Assembly: GCF_000183545.2 (NCBI RefSeq)
Contig: NZ_JH976536.1
Location: 62,001-126,000, forward strand
Direction: 5' to 3'
Source of the DNA: Thermaerobacter subterraneus DSM 13965
GTDB taxonomy: Bacteria; Bacillota; Sulfobacillia; Thermaerobacterales; Thermaerobacteraceae
DNA: 64,000 nt
Positions within the stretch are counted from its first letter, which is position 1. Each line of letters opens with the position of its first letter. The notes beneath the pieces were generated by a model, which ran no database searches, was not told where the DNA came from, and worked only from the letters and a program-made list of their open reading frames with translations. The translations under genes were made by a program, and so were the position numbers. Shown one piece after another: positions 34,971 to 44,245 of the stretch.

Positions 34971-36034
34971 TGACCCCCGCCGAGCTGGGCTGGATCCTGG
35001 CCGTACCGGCGGCTGCGGCGGGGACCGCGGTGCTGGCCCTGGCCCTCCTGGAGCGCCTGGCCCGGGCCGGGCTGGTTCGTCCCAACTATCGTGGCCGGCC
35101 GGTGGTAACGGGGCTGGGGGTAGCCCTGGTGGCTGGTCCCCTGGCTGCGCTGGCCGTGGCCGCGGCCGTCACCGCGTGGGCGGCGACGCCCGGTTCCCGG
35201 CCCGGCCCGGACCTGCCCGCCTCCGCATCCCTGCCGGCCGCCTCGGTAGGAGTTCCTGCGCCCGGCGGCATCCCCTCGTCCCCTGGTCCCGCTGGCCCGG
35301 AACGGCGGGGCGAGGCCGCCGCCGGCGGCAGTGCGCCCGCCGCCGCCCCCGGGGAGATGGCGGCGGATCCCGCCGGCCCCCTGGCCCTCCTCCTGGCATC
35401 GGGTCCCTCCCTGCTGGGCCTGGTCGCCGCCACCGCCCTGGTCGGCCTGGTGGACGACCTGCTGGATGAGCCGGTGCGCGGCTGGCGAGGACACCTGGGC
35501 GCCGGCAAAGCCCTGACGGGAGGGCGCCTCAAACTGCTGATCCTCCCCCTGCTGGCCTGGACCCTGCTGCCCCCGGCCCCGGACCTGCCCGGGCGCGCGC
35601 TGGCGGCGGCCCTGGTGGCGGCCAGCGCCAACGGGATGAACCTGCTGGACCGGCGCCCGGGGCGGGCCCTCAAGGCCTTCTTTGCAGCCTGGCTGGCCCT
35701 GGCCGCTTCCCTGCCTGCCGCCGCCCTCGTCCTGTTGCCCGTGGCCGTGGCGGCCCTGGTTCTCCTTCCCCTGGACCTGGGCGAGCGGGCCATGCTGGGC
35801 GACGCCGGCAGCAACGCCCTGGGGGCTGCCCTGGGCTGGGCGCTGGCCGCCCTCGCGCCGGCCGGCACCCAGGCCGGGATGCTGGTGGGGCTGGCGGCTC
35901 TGCATCTGGCCGGTGAATTCCATTCCCTCAGCCGCCTGATCGACGCCCTGCCGCCCCTGCGCTGGGCCGACCGGCTGGGCACCCAGTCCCTTTCCTCCCC
36001 AACCCCACAAGGATCTTCCTGGCCGAAAGAGTAA
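34970..36034 (+). CDS. MraY/WecA-like phosphosugar transferase homologue
   Basis: Polytopic membrane protein of the polyprenyl-phosphate sugar-1-phosphate transferase superfamily. Aspartate pair in LVGLVDDLLDEPV, the catalytic-loop counterpart NGMNLLDRRPGRALKAF and GERAMLGDAGSNALGA are recognisable. The usual NxxNxxDGxDGL signature is altered after the first Asp. About 75 Pro/Gly/Ala-rich residues are inserted between helix 2 and helix 3. It has 354 residues. The start is ATG 34970 (or GTG 34967) overlapping the previous stop. It may be an active transferase for a minor envelope polymer or a divergent non-catalytic relative. Confidence 0.78.
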   Translation: MTPAELGWILAVPAAAAGTAVLALALLERLARAGLVRPNYRGRPVVTGLGVALVAGPLAALAVAAAVTAWAATPGSRPGPDLPASASLPAASVGVPAPGGIPSSPGPAGPERRGEAAAGGSAPAAAPGEMAADPAGPLALLLASGPSLLGLVAATALVGLVDDLLDEPVRGWRGHLGAGKALTGGRLKLLILPLLAWTLLPPAPDLPGRALAAALVAASANGMNLLDRRPGRALKAFFAAWLALAASLPAAALVLLPVAVAALVLLPLDLGERAMLGDAGSNALGAALGWALAALAPAGTQAGMLVGLAALHLAGEFHSLSRLIDALPPLRWADRLGTQSLSSPTPQGSSWPKE

Positions 36035-36273
36035 TCTTGCTGGGGATACGGTACGCGCCGCTTGACGAAAGGGGTCGGAGGCCTGGAGGCCGTCCCGAAC
36101 CGCGAGCCCGGCGCCGCTGGACGGCGGCGGGTACCCGTCCCGGGACGGCCCTTCCTTGTGCCCGCCGTGCCCGCCGCCTGCCGCGGCGGCAGCCCGGGAC
36201 CGCGGGTCACCGGCCCAGGATGCCGGCCCATATGCTGGGAGGGAACCACTCAGGGGGATGACGTCACGGGGGG

Positions 36274-37401
36274 ATGCGCGTGTCCGTCTTCGAGGCCATG
36301 GCGGCCGGCGGCCACCGGCAACTGGTCTTCTGTTATGACCCGGCGGCCGGGTTGCGGGCGATCATGGCCGTCCACGATACCACGCTGGGCCCCGGCCTCG
36401 GCGGCTGCCGCATGTGGCCCTATGCCGGCGAGGAGGAGGCGATGGAGGACGCCCTGCGCCTGAGCCAGGGGATGACCGCCAAATCCGCCCTGGCCGGGGT
36501 GAACTACGGCGGCGCCAAGGTGGTCATCTGGGGCGACCCGGGACGGGACAAGAGCGAGGCCCTGTTCCGGGCGCTGGGCCGGTTCGTCCAGACCCTGGGC
36601 GGGCTGGTGATCACCGGCACCGACGCCGGCACGAACCCCGAAGACTTCGTCGCCGCTCGCTGGGAAACCCCGTACCTGGTCGGCCTGCCGCCTGCCTACG
36701 GAGGAAGCGGGGACAGCTCGGAGACCACCGCCTACGGGGTGTTCGTGGGCATCCGGGCCTGCCTGGAAGAGGTATACGGTGACGGCGATCTGAGGGGGCG
36801 TCGTGTCGCGGTCCAGGGCTGCGGCAAGGTCGGCGGCAAGCTGGTGCGCCGGCTGGCCGAGGCGGGGGCGGAGGTCACCGTCACCGACGTCGACGGGGAG
36901 CGGGCCCGGGCGGTGGCGCGGCGGCATGGTGCCCGGGTGGTGGAACCCGGCGCCATCTACGACGTGCCTTGCGACGTCTTCGCACCTTGCGCCCTGGGCG
37001 GGGTGATCAACGACCAGACCATCCCCCGCCTTCGCTGCCGGGTGGTGGCGGGGGCGGCCAACAACCAGCTGGCCGAGCCGCGCCATGCGGCGGCCCTGCA
37101 GGACCGGCAGATCCTCTACGCGCCGGATTACGTGATCAACGCGGGCGGCCTGATCCAGGTGGCCGACGAGCTGGACGGTTACGACCGGGACCGGGTCATG
37201 CGCAAGACCGCTGCCATCGGCCCCATGCTGCGGGCCATCTTCCGGATCGCCCGGGAACGCTCCATCACCACCCTGGAGGCCGCGGAATGGATGGTCCGGC
37301 GGCGGCTGGCGGGGGCCGCTGCCCTGCGCACGTTCTACCGGCCGGGGGACGGCCCGGAGCCCGGCGGCCCGCCGCCGGCGGGCGGCGAGGCGCCCCGCTG
37401 A
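36274..37401 (+). CDS. Leucine dehydrogenase-like amino acid dehydrogenase, divergent copy
   Basis: Glu/Leu/Phe/Val dehydrogenase family, NAD-dependent deamination of a branched or aromatic amino acid. The lysines of the active site survive in GMTAKSALAGVNYGGAK and the Asp in ITGTDAGTNPED. The nucleotide domain has RVAVQGCGKVGGKL, then CDVFAPCALGGVINDQT. Compared with its downstream twin it has GGAK for GGGK, TGTDAG for TAEDVG and SSETTAYG for PSPATAYG, suggesting a different substrate. It has 375 residues; the last 25 are Pro/Gly-rich. The ribosome site is poor (a G-run abutting the ATG; GTG 36280 is an alternative). Confidence 0.88.
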   Translation: MRVSVFEAMAAGGHRQLVFCYDPAAGLRAIMAVHDTTLGPGLGGCRMWPYAGEEEAMEDALRLSQGMTAKSALAGVNYGGAKVVIWGDPGRDKSEALFRALGRFVQTLGGLVITGTDAGTNPEDFVAARWETPYLVGLPPAYGGSGDSSETTAYGVFVGIRACLEEVYGDGDLRGRRVAVQGCGKVGGKLVRRLAEAGAEVTVTDVDGERARAVARRHGARVVEPGAIYDVPCDVFAPCALGGVINDQTIPRLRCRVVAGAANNQLAEPRHAAALQDRQILYAPDYVINAGGLIQVADELDGYDRDRVMRKTAAIGPMLRAIFRIARERSITTLEAAEWMVRRRLAGAAALRTFYRPGDGPEPGGPPPAGGEAPR

Positions 37402-37426
37402 GTCCGGCCGGAAAGGAGCGAGAGCC

Positions 37427-38503
37427 TTGGTGTTCGACAAGCTGGAAACCATGGGCCACGAGCAGGTGGTGTTCTGCTACGACCGGGCCACGGGGCTCAA
37501 GGCGATCATCGCCATCCACGACACCACCTTGGGTCCCGCCCTGGGCGGCTGCCGCATGTGGCCCTACGCCAGCGAGGAGGAGGCCATCGTCGACGCCCTG
37601 CGCCTGGCCCGCGGCATGACCTACAAGAACGCGGCCATGGGGCTCAACTTCGGCGGCGGCAAGAGCGTCGTCATCGGCGATCCCCGGCGGGACAAGTCGG
37701 AGATGCTGTTCCGCGCCTTCGGCCAGTTCGTCGAGTCCCTGGGCGGCCGGTACATCACCGCGGAAGACGTGGGCACGGGCACCGAGGACATGGCCTACGT
37801 GGCCATGGAGACGCGGCACGTGGTGGGCCTGCCCGGCCGTTCGGGCGACCCCTCGCCGGCCACCGCCTACGGGGTCTTCCGGGGCATGAAGGCCTGCCTG
37901 GGAGAGGCCTTCGGCGACGAATCCTTCCAGGGCCGGGTGGTGGCGATCCAGGGAATGGGCCACGTGGGCTACCACCTGGCCCGGCTTCTCCATGAGGCCG
38001 GCGCCCGGCTCGTGGTCACGGACATCGATCCCCAGCGCGCCCAGCAGGCCGCCCGCGAATTCGGCGCCGAGGTGGTGGAACCCGACGCCATCTACGGCGT
38101 GGAGTGCGACGTCTTCGCCCCCTGCGCCCTGGGCGCCATCCTCAACGACCAGACCATCCCCCGCTTGCGCTGCCGGATCGTGGCCGGGTCCGCCAACAAC
38201 CAGCTGGCGGAACCCCGTCACGGGGAAGAGCTGGCCCGGCGAGGCATCCTCTACGCGCCCGATTACGTGATCAACGGCGGCGGCGTGATCCACGTGGCCG
38301 ACGAGTACACCCCCGGCGGCTACGACCGGGACCGGGCCTACGCCCGGGTGGCGACCATCTACGACAAGGTGAAGGCGATCCTCACCATGGCCCGGGAACA
38401 GGGCATCACCACGGCGGAAGCCGCCGACCGGCTGGCGGAGCAGCGCATCCACGCCATCGCCCGGCTGCGCCGGCTGCACATGCCCGGTCGCGGGCCGCGC
38501 TGA
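37427..38503 (+). CDS. Leucine dehydrogenase
   Basis: Close to Bacillus leucine dehydrogenase along its whole length: GMTYKNAAMGLNFGGGKSV (both active-site lysines), RYITAEDVGTGTEDM, PSPATAYGVFRGMKA, VVAIQGMGHVGYHLARLLHE, VECDVFAPCALGA and the APDYVINGGGVIHVADE segment. It has 358 residues. The start is TTG 37427, 8 bases after AAAGGAG, directly followed by GTG. It deaminates leucine, isoleucine or valine to 2-oxo acids for energy or branched fatty acids. It stands 25 bases behind a divergent paralogue, an evident tandem duplication. Confidence 0.93.
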   Translation: MVFDKLETMGHEQVVFCYDRATGLKAIIAIHDTTLGPALGGCRMWPYASEEEAIVDALRLARGMTYKNAAMGLNFGGGKSVVIGDPRRDKSEMLFRAFGQFVESLGGRYITAEDVGTGTEDMAYVAMETRHVVGLPGRSGDPSPATAYGVFRGMKACLGEAFGDESFQGRVVAIQGMGHVGYHLARLLHEAGARLVVTDIDPQRAQQAAREFGAEVVEPDAIYGVECDVFAPCALGAILNDQTIPRLRCRIVAGSANNQLAEPRHGEELARRGILYAPDYVINGGGVIHVADEYTPGGYDRDRAYARVATIYDKVKAILTMAREQGITTAEAADRLAEQRIHAIARLRRLHMPGRGPR

Positions 38504-38644
38504 GCCGGGCTCCGGCCGCCTTGACGGGGCCGGCTGCCGGGAAGGCACCGGGCAGGCCCCGGCCTGCGACTCCGGAGGGGCTGGCTCCGGCGGGAGGAAC
38601 GCGGCACCGCCCCGGCGAAAGCGACGGGGACCCAGGGAGGAGAC

Positions 38645-39715
38645 GTGGGGATGGCAGCAGAGCCACCATCGCGCGGCGGAACCCGGGCGGCCGGCGGCCG
38701 GCCCGGGCCGGCCGGCCGGGTCGGGCGGGGGCCGGCGATCCGCCCGGCGGTCCGCCGCTCCGACATTGAAGACCTGCTCTCGCGCCTGCCGGGCGTCCTG
38801 GCGGTCCGCCTCTCGGTGAACGATTGGGGCGCCATCCAGACCGTCCACGTGCTGGCCACGGTGGACCGGGGCGCCAAGCAGATCGTTCGCGACATCGAAA
38901 GCGCCTTGCAGGCCCGGTTCGGCCTGCGGCTCGACCACAAGAAGGTCAGCGTGGCCCAGGTGCGTGGCCTGGGGCCGCTGCGGGAGCCCGTGCGGCCCGA
39001 GCTGGCCGGGTTCGTCACCCAGTCCGATGCGGTGACGGGCAAGACCCGCATCGAGGTCACCTTCCGCGATCCCCGGGATGAAACGGCCCGCTGGGACGGC
39101 GCCGCCACGGGCGGGTCGCGGCGCAAGCAACAGGCGCACACCGCCTTGCTGGCGGTGCTGGACGCCTTGCGCCCGCTGCTGCTGGCCGCCGAGCGGGATC
39201 TGGAACTGGTCGACTGCGAGCTGGTGACCCTGGCTGGCCAGGAACTGCTGGTGGGCCTGTATGCCCTGCCCAATGCCCGGACGGGCGAGGCGACCCACCT
39301 GGCGGGGGCGGCCCCCCTGGCGGGCGGCGTGGTGGAGGCCGCGGCGCGGGTCTTCCTTGAGGTGTACGAGCAGTTGCTGGAGATGCGGGACCGGCGGGTA
39401 CGCCAGTCGCCGGTCTACCGCCTGCTGGAGCTGGGGCGCCAGATGCGGGCCCAGATGGCCGCAGAACGGGCAGCGGCCCGGGGGACCGCAGCTGGGGAGC
39501 CCGGCGGCGAGGGAGAAGCGCCCGCCGGGTATGCGGCGGACCAGGGGACCCCGGGGCAGGCCGCTCCCCCGTTCCCGGCGGCCGGGGAAGGGGACGATGA
39601 ACCCCTGAACCTGGAGGCCACCGCCGAGGCGGCGGTCACAGCGGACGCGGACGACGGCGACCCCGAGCTGCATCTGGAACAGGGCGGGGAGGAAGAGCAA
39701 GGGGAGGACCGCTAG
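38645..39715 (+). CDS. Conserved protein of unknown function
   Basis: I do not recognise a named family. Residues 35-110 resemble a short alpha/beta repeat seen in uncharacterised Firmicute and actinobacterial proteins (IEDLLSRLPGVLAVRLSVND, IQTVHVLATVDRGAKQIVRD). Residues 150-245 are another alpha/beta domain (AHTALLAVLDALRPLLLAAE, ELVTLAGQELLVGLYAL). The rest is an acidic, Ala/Gly/Glu-rich tail of about 100 residues. No signal peptide or membrane helix. GTG 38645 follows GGGAGGAG; ATG 38651 is an alternative. It is possibly cotranscribed with the leucine dehydrogenases. Confidence 0.7.
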   Translation: MGMAAEPPSRGGTRAAGGRPGPAGRVGRGPAIRPAVRRSDIEDLLSRLPGVLAVRLSVNDWGAIQTVHVLATVDRGAKQIVRDIESALQARFGLRLDHKKVSVAQVRGLGPLREPVRPELAGFVTQSDAVTGKTRIEVTFRDPRDETARWDGAATGGSRRKQQAHTALLAVLDALRPLLLAAERDLELVDCELVTLAGQELLVGLYALPNARTGEATHLAGAAPLAGGVVEAAARVFLEVYEQLLEMRDRRVRQSPVYRLLELGRQMRAQMAAERAAARGTAAGEPGGEGEAPAGYAADQGTPGQAAPPFPAAGEGDDEPLNLEATAEAAVTADADDGDPELHLEQGGEEEQGEDR

Positions 39716-39984
39716 CCGGATGGCGGCTCCGGCTGGCCGGCCCCGGGCCGGGGCCGGGAGGCGCCCCGCCGTGGTGGCACCTGGCCTGGGGCGCCACGGG
39801 CGGCCGGCACGAGGCGCGACCTGGAGTCAAGAGCCCCTCCCGGCCTTCCGGTGCCCGCCACGGTCCGGCCCCTGCACCAGGCGCGGGCCGGAGCCCGCCA
39901 CCTCGCCGGTCTCTCGCACCCGGCTCCGGGACCCCTCCCGGGGCCGTGTCTTTGGGCGGGACGGGGAGGAAGGGAGCGGCGCCC

Positions 39985-41124
39985 TTGCTGCACACCCTCT
40001 GGGGTACGGTGGAACGGGTACTGGCCTCCACGCCCAGGCGCCAGGAGCTCCTGGTGCGGGCCGGCGAGGAATGGCGGCGGGCCATCGCCTTCCCCGACCT
40101 GGTCGGCAAGGCCGAGCCCGGCGACCGGGTCTGGCTCAACACCACCGCGGTGGACCTGGGACTGGGCACGGGCGGCTACGACCTGGTCATCGCCATTCCC
40201 GGGCGGCGCCCTCCGCCCGGCACGGGCGAGGCCATGAAACTGCGATACACCCCCCTGCAGGTGCGGGTGGAGGCCGCGGAAGAGCGGCTGGGCCCCCTTC
40301 CCGGCGGCCTGGGTGGCTTGCCCGTGGTGGCCGCGGAGTTGCACAGCCAGCTGCCGGCCGTGCTGGCGGGATGGCGGTGGGCGGGAGGACAGGGCGGCGC
40401 GGTCTACGTCATGACCGACGGCGGTGCCCTGCCGGCGGCTTTCAGCCGGCTGCTGGAGGATTTGCGGGAGCGGCGGTGGCTGGCGCGGGTGGTCACCGCC
40501 GGACAGGCCTTCGGCGGGGACGACGAGGCCGTGCACCTGGCCTCCGCCCTGCTGGTGGCCCGGGCACGGGGAGCCGCCCTGGTGGTGGCGGGGATGGGGC
40601 CGGGCATCCTGGGGACGGGGGAGACCCTGGGCCATTCGGGGCTGGACCAGGCCTGGATCCTGGGTCTGGCCGCCGCCCTGGGCGGCCAACCGGTTCTGGT
40701 CCCGCGGCTCAGCCAGGCCGACCGCCGGCCGCGGCACCGGGGCCTCAGCCACCACACGGCGGGCGTTTTGGGGGTCCTGGCGGCTCCGGCCTGGCTTGCC
40801 CTCCCGCGGCCTCTGCCACGGGAGGCCGCCCGCCGGCTGGGGCAGCTGGCGGCCGGGGCCGCCGTGACACCGGTCGAGGTCTTCACCGCGCCGGCCGCCG
40901 CCTGGTGGCGGGCTCAGGGCGCCAGCGTCACCAGCATGGGCCGGGGTCCCGGCCAGGACCCCGCCTTCTTCCACGCCGGGCTGGCGGCCGGGATCCTGGC
41001 CGCCTGGCTGGCACGGCAGCGAGAGGGCGGCGGTCCGGCCCGGCCCGCCCACCACCCAGGAGAGGAGGCGGCCTGTGGAGACACCCCTGGAGACGGAAAC
41101 CGTCTGGAACGGCAGGATCTTTGA
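39985..41124 (+). CDS. DUF3866 family protein
   Basis: Matches DUF3866 in length and conserved parts: GDRVWLNTTAVDLGLGTGGYD, MKLRYTPLQVRV, the VYVMTDGGALPAAFSRL stretch, GMGPGILGTGETLGHSG and RHRGLSHHTAGVLG. Function unknown; cytoplasmic. TTG 39985 is chosen for AAGGGAG 8 bases upstream; a GTG at 39946 would add 13 residues. It has 379 residues; the last 25 are read through the start of the following Nudix gene, a 50-base overlap. In several Firmicutes it neighbours the Nudix/spoIIM pair as here. Confidence 0.82.
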   Translation: MLHTLWGTVERVLASTPRRQELLVRAGEEWRRAIAFPDLVGKAEPGDRVWLNTTAVDLGLGTGGYDLVIAIPGRRPPPGTGEAMKLRYTPLQVRVEAAEERLGPLPGGLGGLPVVAAELHSQLPAVLAGWRWAGGQGGAVYVMTDGGALPAAFSRLLEDLRERRWLARVVTAGQAFGGDDEAVHLASALLVARARGAALVVAGMGPGILGTGETLGHSGLDQAWILGLAAALGGQPVLVPRLSQADRRPRHRGLSHHTAGVLGVLAAPAWLALPRPLPREAARRLGQLAAGAAVTPVEVFTAPAAAWWRAQGASVTSMGRGPGQDPAFFHAGLAAGILAAWLARQREGGGPARPAHHPGEEAACGDTPGDGNRLERQDL

Positions 41125-41626
41125 GGTGCGGCGCAGCCGGGTCCGCCTGGAAGGCGGCCAGGAGGCCCTTCGGGACTGGATCGACCATCCGGGCAGCGTG
41201 GTGGTGGCAGCCGTGACGGCGCGCCGGGAGGTCCTCCTGGTGCGGCAGTACCGCCTGCCCGCCGGGCAGGAACTCTGGGAGCTGCCGGCCGGCCGCCGGG
41301 AACCCGGGGAAGACCCCCTGGCGGGAGCCCGGCGGGAGCTGGAAGAGGAGACGGGCCTCCGCGCCCGGACCTGGCGCCTGCTGGCCCGGTTCTACGCCTC
41401 GCCGGGGTACAGCAGCGAGTACAAGTGGCTGTTTCTGGCCCAGGACCTGGAGCCGGGCCACCGCCACCCCGATCCCGACGAGGAGATTGCGGTCCGGGCG
41501 GTGCCTCTGGCCGAGGCCCTCGCCATGGCAGAGCGCGGGGAGATCGCCGATGCCAAGACCTTGATCGGCCTGCTGCTCCTGGAGCGGGGCGGCCTTCTGG
41601 CCGAATCCGCCCCGGAGCAGCCGTGA
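41075..41626 (+). CDS. Nudix hydrolase (ADP-ribose pyrophosphatase type)
   Basis: The Nudix box is complete: GRREPGEDPLAGARRELEEE followed by TGL. Preceding residues VLLVRQYRLPAG are typical of ADP-ribose pyrophosphatases (NudF), as is SPGYSSEYKWLFLAQDL. It has 183 residues and hydrolyses ADP-ribose to AMP and ribose 5-phosphate. The GTG start at 41075 follows AGGAGG and lies inside the 3' end of the DUF3866 gene. Confidence 0.92.
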   Translation: METPLETETVWNGRIFEVRRSRVRLEGGQEALRDWIDHPGSVVVAAVTARREVLLVRQYRLPAGQELWELPAGRREPGEDPLAGARRELEEETGLRARTWRLLARFYASPGYSSEYKWLFLAQDLEPGHRHPDPDEEIAVRAVPLAEALAMAERGEIADAKTLIGLLLLERGGLLAESAPEQP

Positions 41627-41842
41627 GGGCCGAAATGGGCGGGAGCGGCCGTTCCGGCGCGGGACGGCCCGGCGTGGCCGGCCAGGTCCCGGGGGCCGTC
41701 GAGGCTACGGGCCGGTCCGGCCCCCCGCCCCCCGCCAGCCGGGCCCTCCCGCCTGCCAGACCGGGTCACATGGACAGGACGCCCGGCGCATAGGGTGATA
41801 GGGACCGGCCGGGGACGTCCGGCTGTGGGAGGGCGGCATCCC

Positions 41843-42550
41843 ATGCTGCAGTACCTGCCCCGAGCTCTGGCCCTCACCCTGCGGCAGCACCAGGCGGCAC
41901 TGGTCCTGGCGGCGCTGATCCTGGTGGTGGGCATCGTCACCGGTGCCCTGCACGTGGCCCAGCTGGACGCGGGGCAGCAGGCCCAGGTAGGCCAGTACCT
42001 GGACTACCTGCTGGCGACGGCGGCCGCAGGCCCCGCGGACGGAGGGTCGGGGGCCGGCGCCGCCCCCGGCCCTGCCGGGCCGGGAGGGGGCAGCCCGACC
42101 GCCAGGGCCTGGCCGGGTTCCTCCCTGCCGTGGCAGGCGGCGGGCAGCAACCTGCGCCAGGTGGTCCTGGCCTGGGGGGCGGGCTGCCTGGTGCTCGGCC
42201 TGCCCGTGACCCTGGGCATGCTCTTCCTGCACGGGTACAGCCTGGGCTTTGCCGTCGGGGCCCTGGCCGCCCACTGGCAATGGCGGGGCCTGGTCATCGC
42301 CCTGGCCGGCATCTTCCCACCCAACCTGTTGCAGGTCCCTGCTCTCCTGGTGGTGGCCGCCGCCGCCACCCGCCTGGCGGTGCAGGTGGCCGCCAGCCGC
42401 TGGCGCCGGGCCCTGCCGGCCCTGGATTCCCCCTGGTCGCCCTATGTGGCCCTTGGCCTGGTGGCGGTCGTCCTGGCCACCGGCTCCGGGCTCGTGGAAG
42501 CTTACCTGGCCCCCCGCCTGCTGGCCTTGGCCCAGCGCCTGGCCTTCTGA
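41843..42550 (+). CDS. spoIIM: Stage II sporulation protein M
   Basis: Membrane protein that with SpoIID and SpoIIP degrades septal peptidoglycan during engulfment. Five or so membrane helices are visible, the first at LVLAALILVVGIVTGALHV. The conserved FLHGYSLGFAVGALAAHW and GIFPPNLLQVPALLVV are typical. A Gly/Ala/Pro insertion follows the first extracellular segment. It has 235 residues. GGGAGGG precedes the ATG at 41843; an upstream ATG at 41795 lacks a site. Confidence 0.93.
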   Translation: MLQYLPRALALTLRQHQAALVLAALILVVGIVTGALHVAQLDAGQQAQVGQYLDYLLATAAAGPADGGSGAGAAPGPAGPGGGSPTARAWPGSSLPWQAAGSNLRQVVLAWGAGCLVLGLPVTLGMLFLHGYSLGFAVGALAAHWQWRGLVIALAGIFPPNLLQVPALLVVAAAATRLAVQVAASRWRRALPALDSPWSPYVALGLVAVVLATGSGLVEAYLAPRLLALAQRLAF

Positions 42551-42774
42551 CCCCGTCGTCCGGCCTCGCGACCCGCCCAAGCGGCCCGCAGGCCGGCCTC
42601 CCGGCCCTGCCGCGCCCCCTGGCCACCCGCGGAGAGGGGCCCCTGCCCGGCGGGCGGGTCAGGGGAAGACGCCGGCTGCACCCTGGCCCGGTCCGGCCGG
42701 GCAAGCGGCCACCCCTTCACCGCCCGGTATCGCCCGGGTGGACCTCACCCCGCCGCAGGCGGGCCGGGTCCGCC

Positions 42775-42817
42775 TGCCGGCCTTTACCTTGCCGGCAGCA
42801 CCTGGCTGTGCTACCAT
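42775..42817 (+). promoter_or_regulatory. Sigma-A promoter of ald with overlapping inverted repeat
   Basis: TTGCCG (42789-42794), 17 bases, then TACCAT (42812-42817) preceded by TG one base upstream: a good extended -10 promoter. The inverted repeat TGCCGGC/GCCGGCA (42775-42781 and 42791-42797) overlaps the -35 box, where a repressor or activator could act. The 220 bases between spoIIM and this point show nothing recognisable. Confidence 0.65.
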
Positions 42818-43028
42818 CGCGTCGCAGTCAGGCCGTGGACGGGCCTGACCGCCCGGCCGCGGGATCACCGGCGCTGGGGGCAGGGTCCCGGGGCAGGGTC
42901 CTGGCCGGGTCCGGCGGCTTCCCTGCCGGGTGGGCCGGGTTCGTCCGCAGGTCAAAGGCGGGTTCCTGCCGCCGCCCGGACAGGGGCGCGGCGGGCCGGA
43001 AACCCGGTCCAGCGGGAGGCGCAGCAGC

Positions 43029-44183
43029 ATGCCCGTCGTGATTGGCGTACCGCGGGAAATCAAGAGCAACGAGAACCGGGTGGCCCTGACGCCGGCCGGC
43101 GTCCACGCCCTGGTCCGGGAGGGCCACACGGTCTGGGTGGAACGGGGTGCGGGCGAGGGCAGCGGCTTCTCCGACGACGACTACGCCCGCGCCGGAGCCC
43201 GGCTGGCCCCCGAGCCCGAAGCGGTTTGGGAGAATGCAAGCCTGATCCTCAAGGTCAAGGAGCCCCTGCCCGAGGAATACCGGTTCTTCCGGCCCGGACT
43301 GACCCTCTTCACCTACCTGCACCTGGCGGCGGACGAGCCCCTGACCCGGGCCCTGCTGGACCGCGGCGTGACGGCCATCGCGTACGAGACGGTGCAGCGG
43401 CCCGACGGCTCGCTGCCGCTTTTGACCCCCATGAGCGAGGTGGCCGGCCGCATGGCACCGCAGGTGGGGGCCCACTTCCTCGAGAAGGTGCACGGCGGCC
43501 GGGGCGTGTTGCTGGGCGGGGTGCCCGGCGTGCCGCCGGCCGACGTGGTGATCATCGGCGGCGGCACCGTGGGGCGCAACGCCGCCCGCATCGCCCTGGG
43601 GCTGGGAGCCCGGGTCACCGTGCTGGACGTCCGGGCGGAGGTGCTGCGCTGGTTTGACGACATCTACGGCGGCCGCATCACCACCCTGATGTCCAACGAG
43701 TACAACGTGGCCCAGGCCGTGCGGCGGGCCGACCTGCTGATCGGGGCCGTGCTGATCCCGGGGGCCCGGGCACCGCGCCTGGTTTCGGAGGAAATGGTCC
43801 GGTCCATGAAGCCGGGGTCGGTGATCATCGACGTGGCCGTCGACCAGGGCGGTTCCATCGCCACCATCGACCGGGTCACCACCCACGACCACCCCACGTA
43901 CGAAAAGTTCGGGGTCGTCCACTACGCCGTGGCCAACATGCCCGGGGCGGTGCCCCGGACGTCTACCCTGGCGCTGACCAACGTCACCCTGCCTTACGTC
44001 CTGGACCTGGCCCGGCTGGGGGTGGAGGAGGCCGTACGCCGGGATCCTGCCCTGGCCCGCGGGGTGAACACCTACCGGGGGCACCTCACCTACCGGGCGG
44101 TGGCGGAGGCCCACCAGCTGCCCTACACCCCCCTGGCCGAAGCCGGCCTGGAACCTGCAGCAGGCGCCGCGGGCACGCGGTGA
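43029..44183 (+). CDS. ald: Alanine dehydrogenase
   Basis: NAD-dependent oxidative deamination of L-alanine, needed for efficient sporulation in Bacillus. Features are [20 protein letters not shown], the active-site lysine in [11 protein letters not shown] and histidine in FTYLHLAAD. The nucleotide fold is in [19 protein letters not shown], and [11 protein letters not shown] follows. It has 384 residues, slightly above the usual 370 through a short tail. GGGAGG lies 9 bases before the ATG. It has its own promoter, so it starts a new transcript that may continue into xerD and selA. Confidence 0.96.
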   Translation: MPVVIGVPREIKSNENRVALTPAGVHALVREGHTVWVERGAGEGSGFSDDDYARAGARLAPEPEAVWENASLILKVKEPLPEEYRFFRPGLTLFTYLHLAADEPLTRALLDRGVTAIAYETVQRPDGSLPLLTPMSEVAGRMAPQVGAHFLEKVHGGRGVLLGGVPGVPPADVVIIGGGTVGRNAARIALGLGARVTVLDVRAEVLRWFDDIYGGRITTLMSNEYNVAQAVRRADLLIGAVLIPGARAPRLVSEEMVRSMKPGSVIIDVAVDQGGSIATIDRVTTHDHPTYEKFGVVHYAVANMPGAVPRTSTLALTNVTLPYVLDLARLGVEEAVRRDPALARGVNTYRGHLTYRAVAEAHQLPYTPLAEAGLEPAAGAAGTR

Positions 44184-44245
44184 GCCGGCGCCCGGTGCCT
44201 CGGGGTGGCGCCGCCCGCACCGGGACCTGGGGGGAGGCCACTGGC

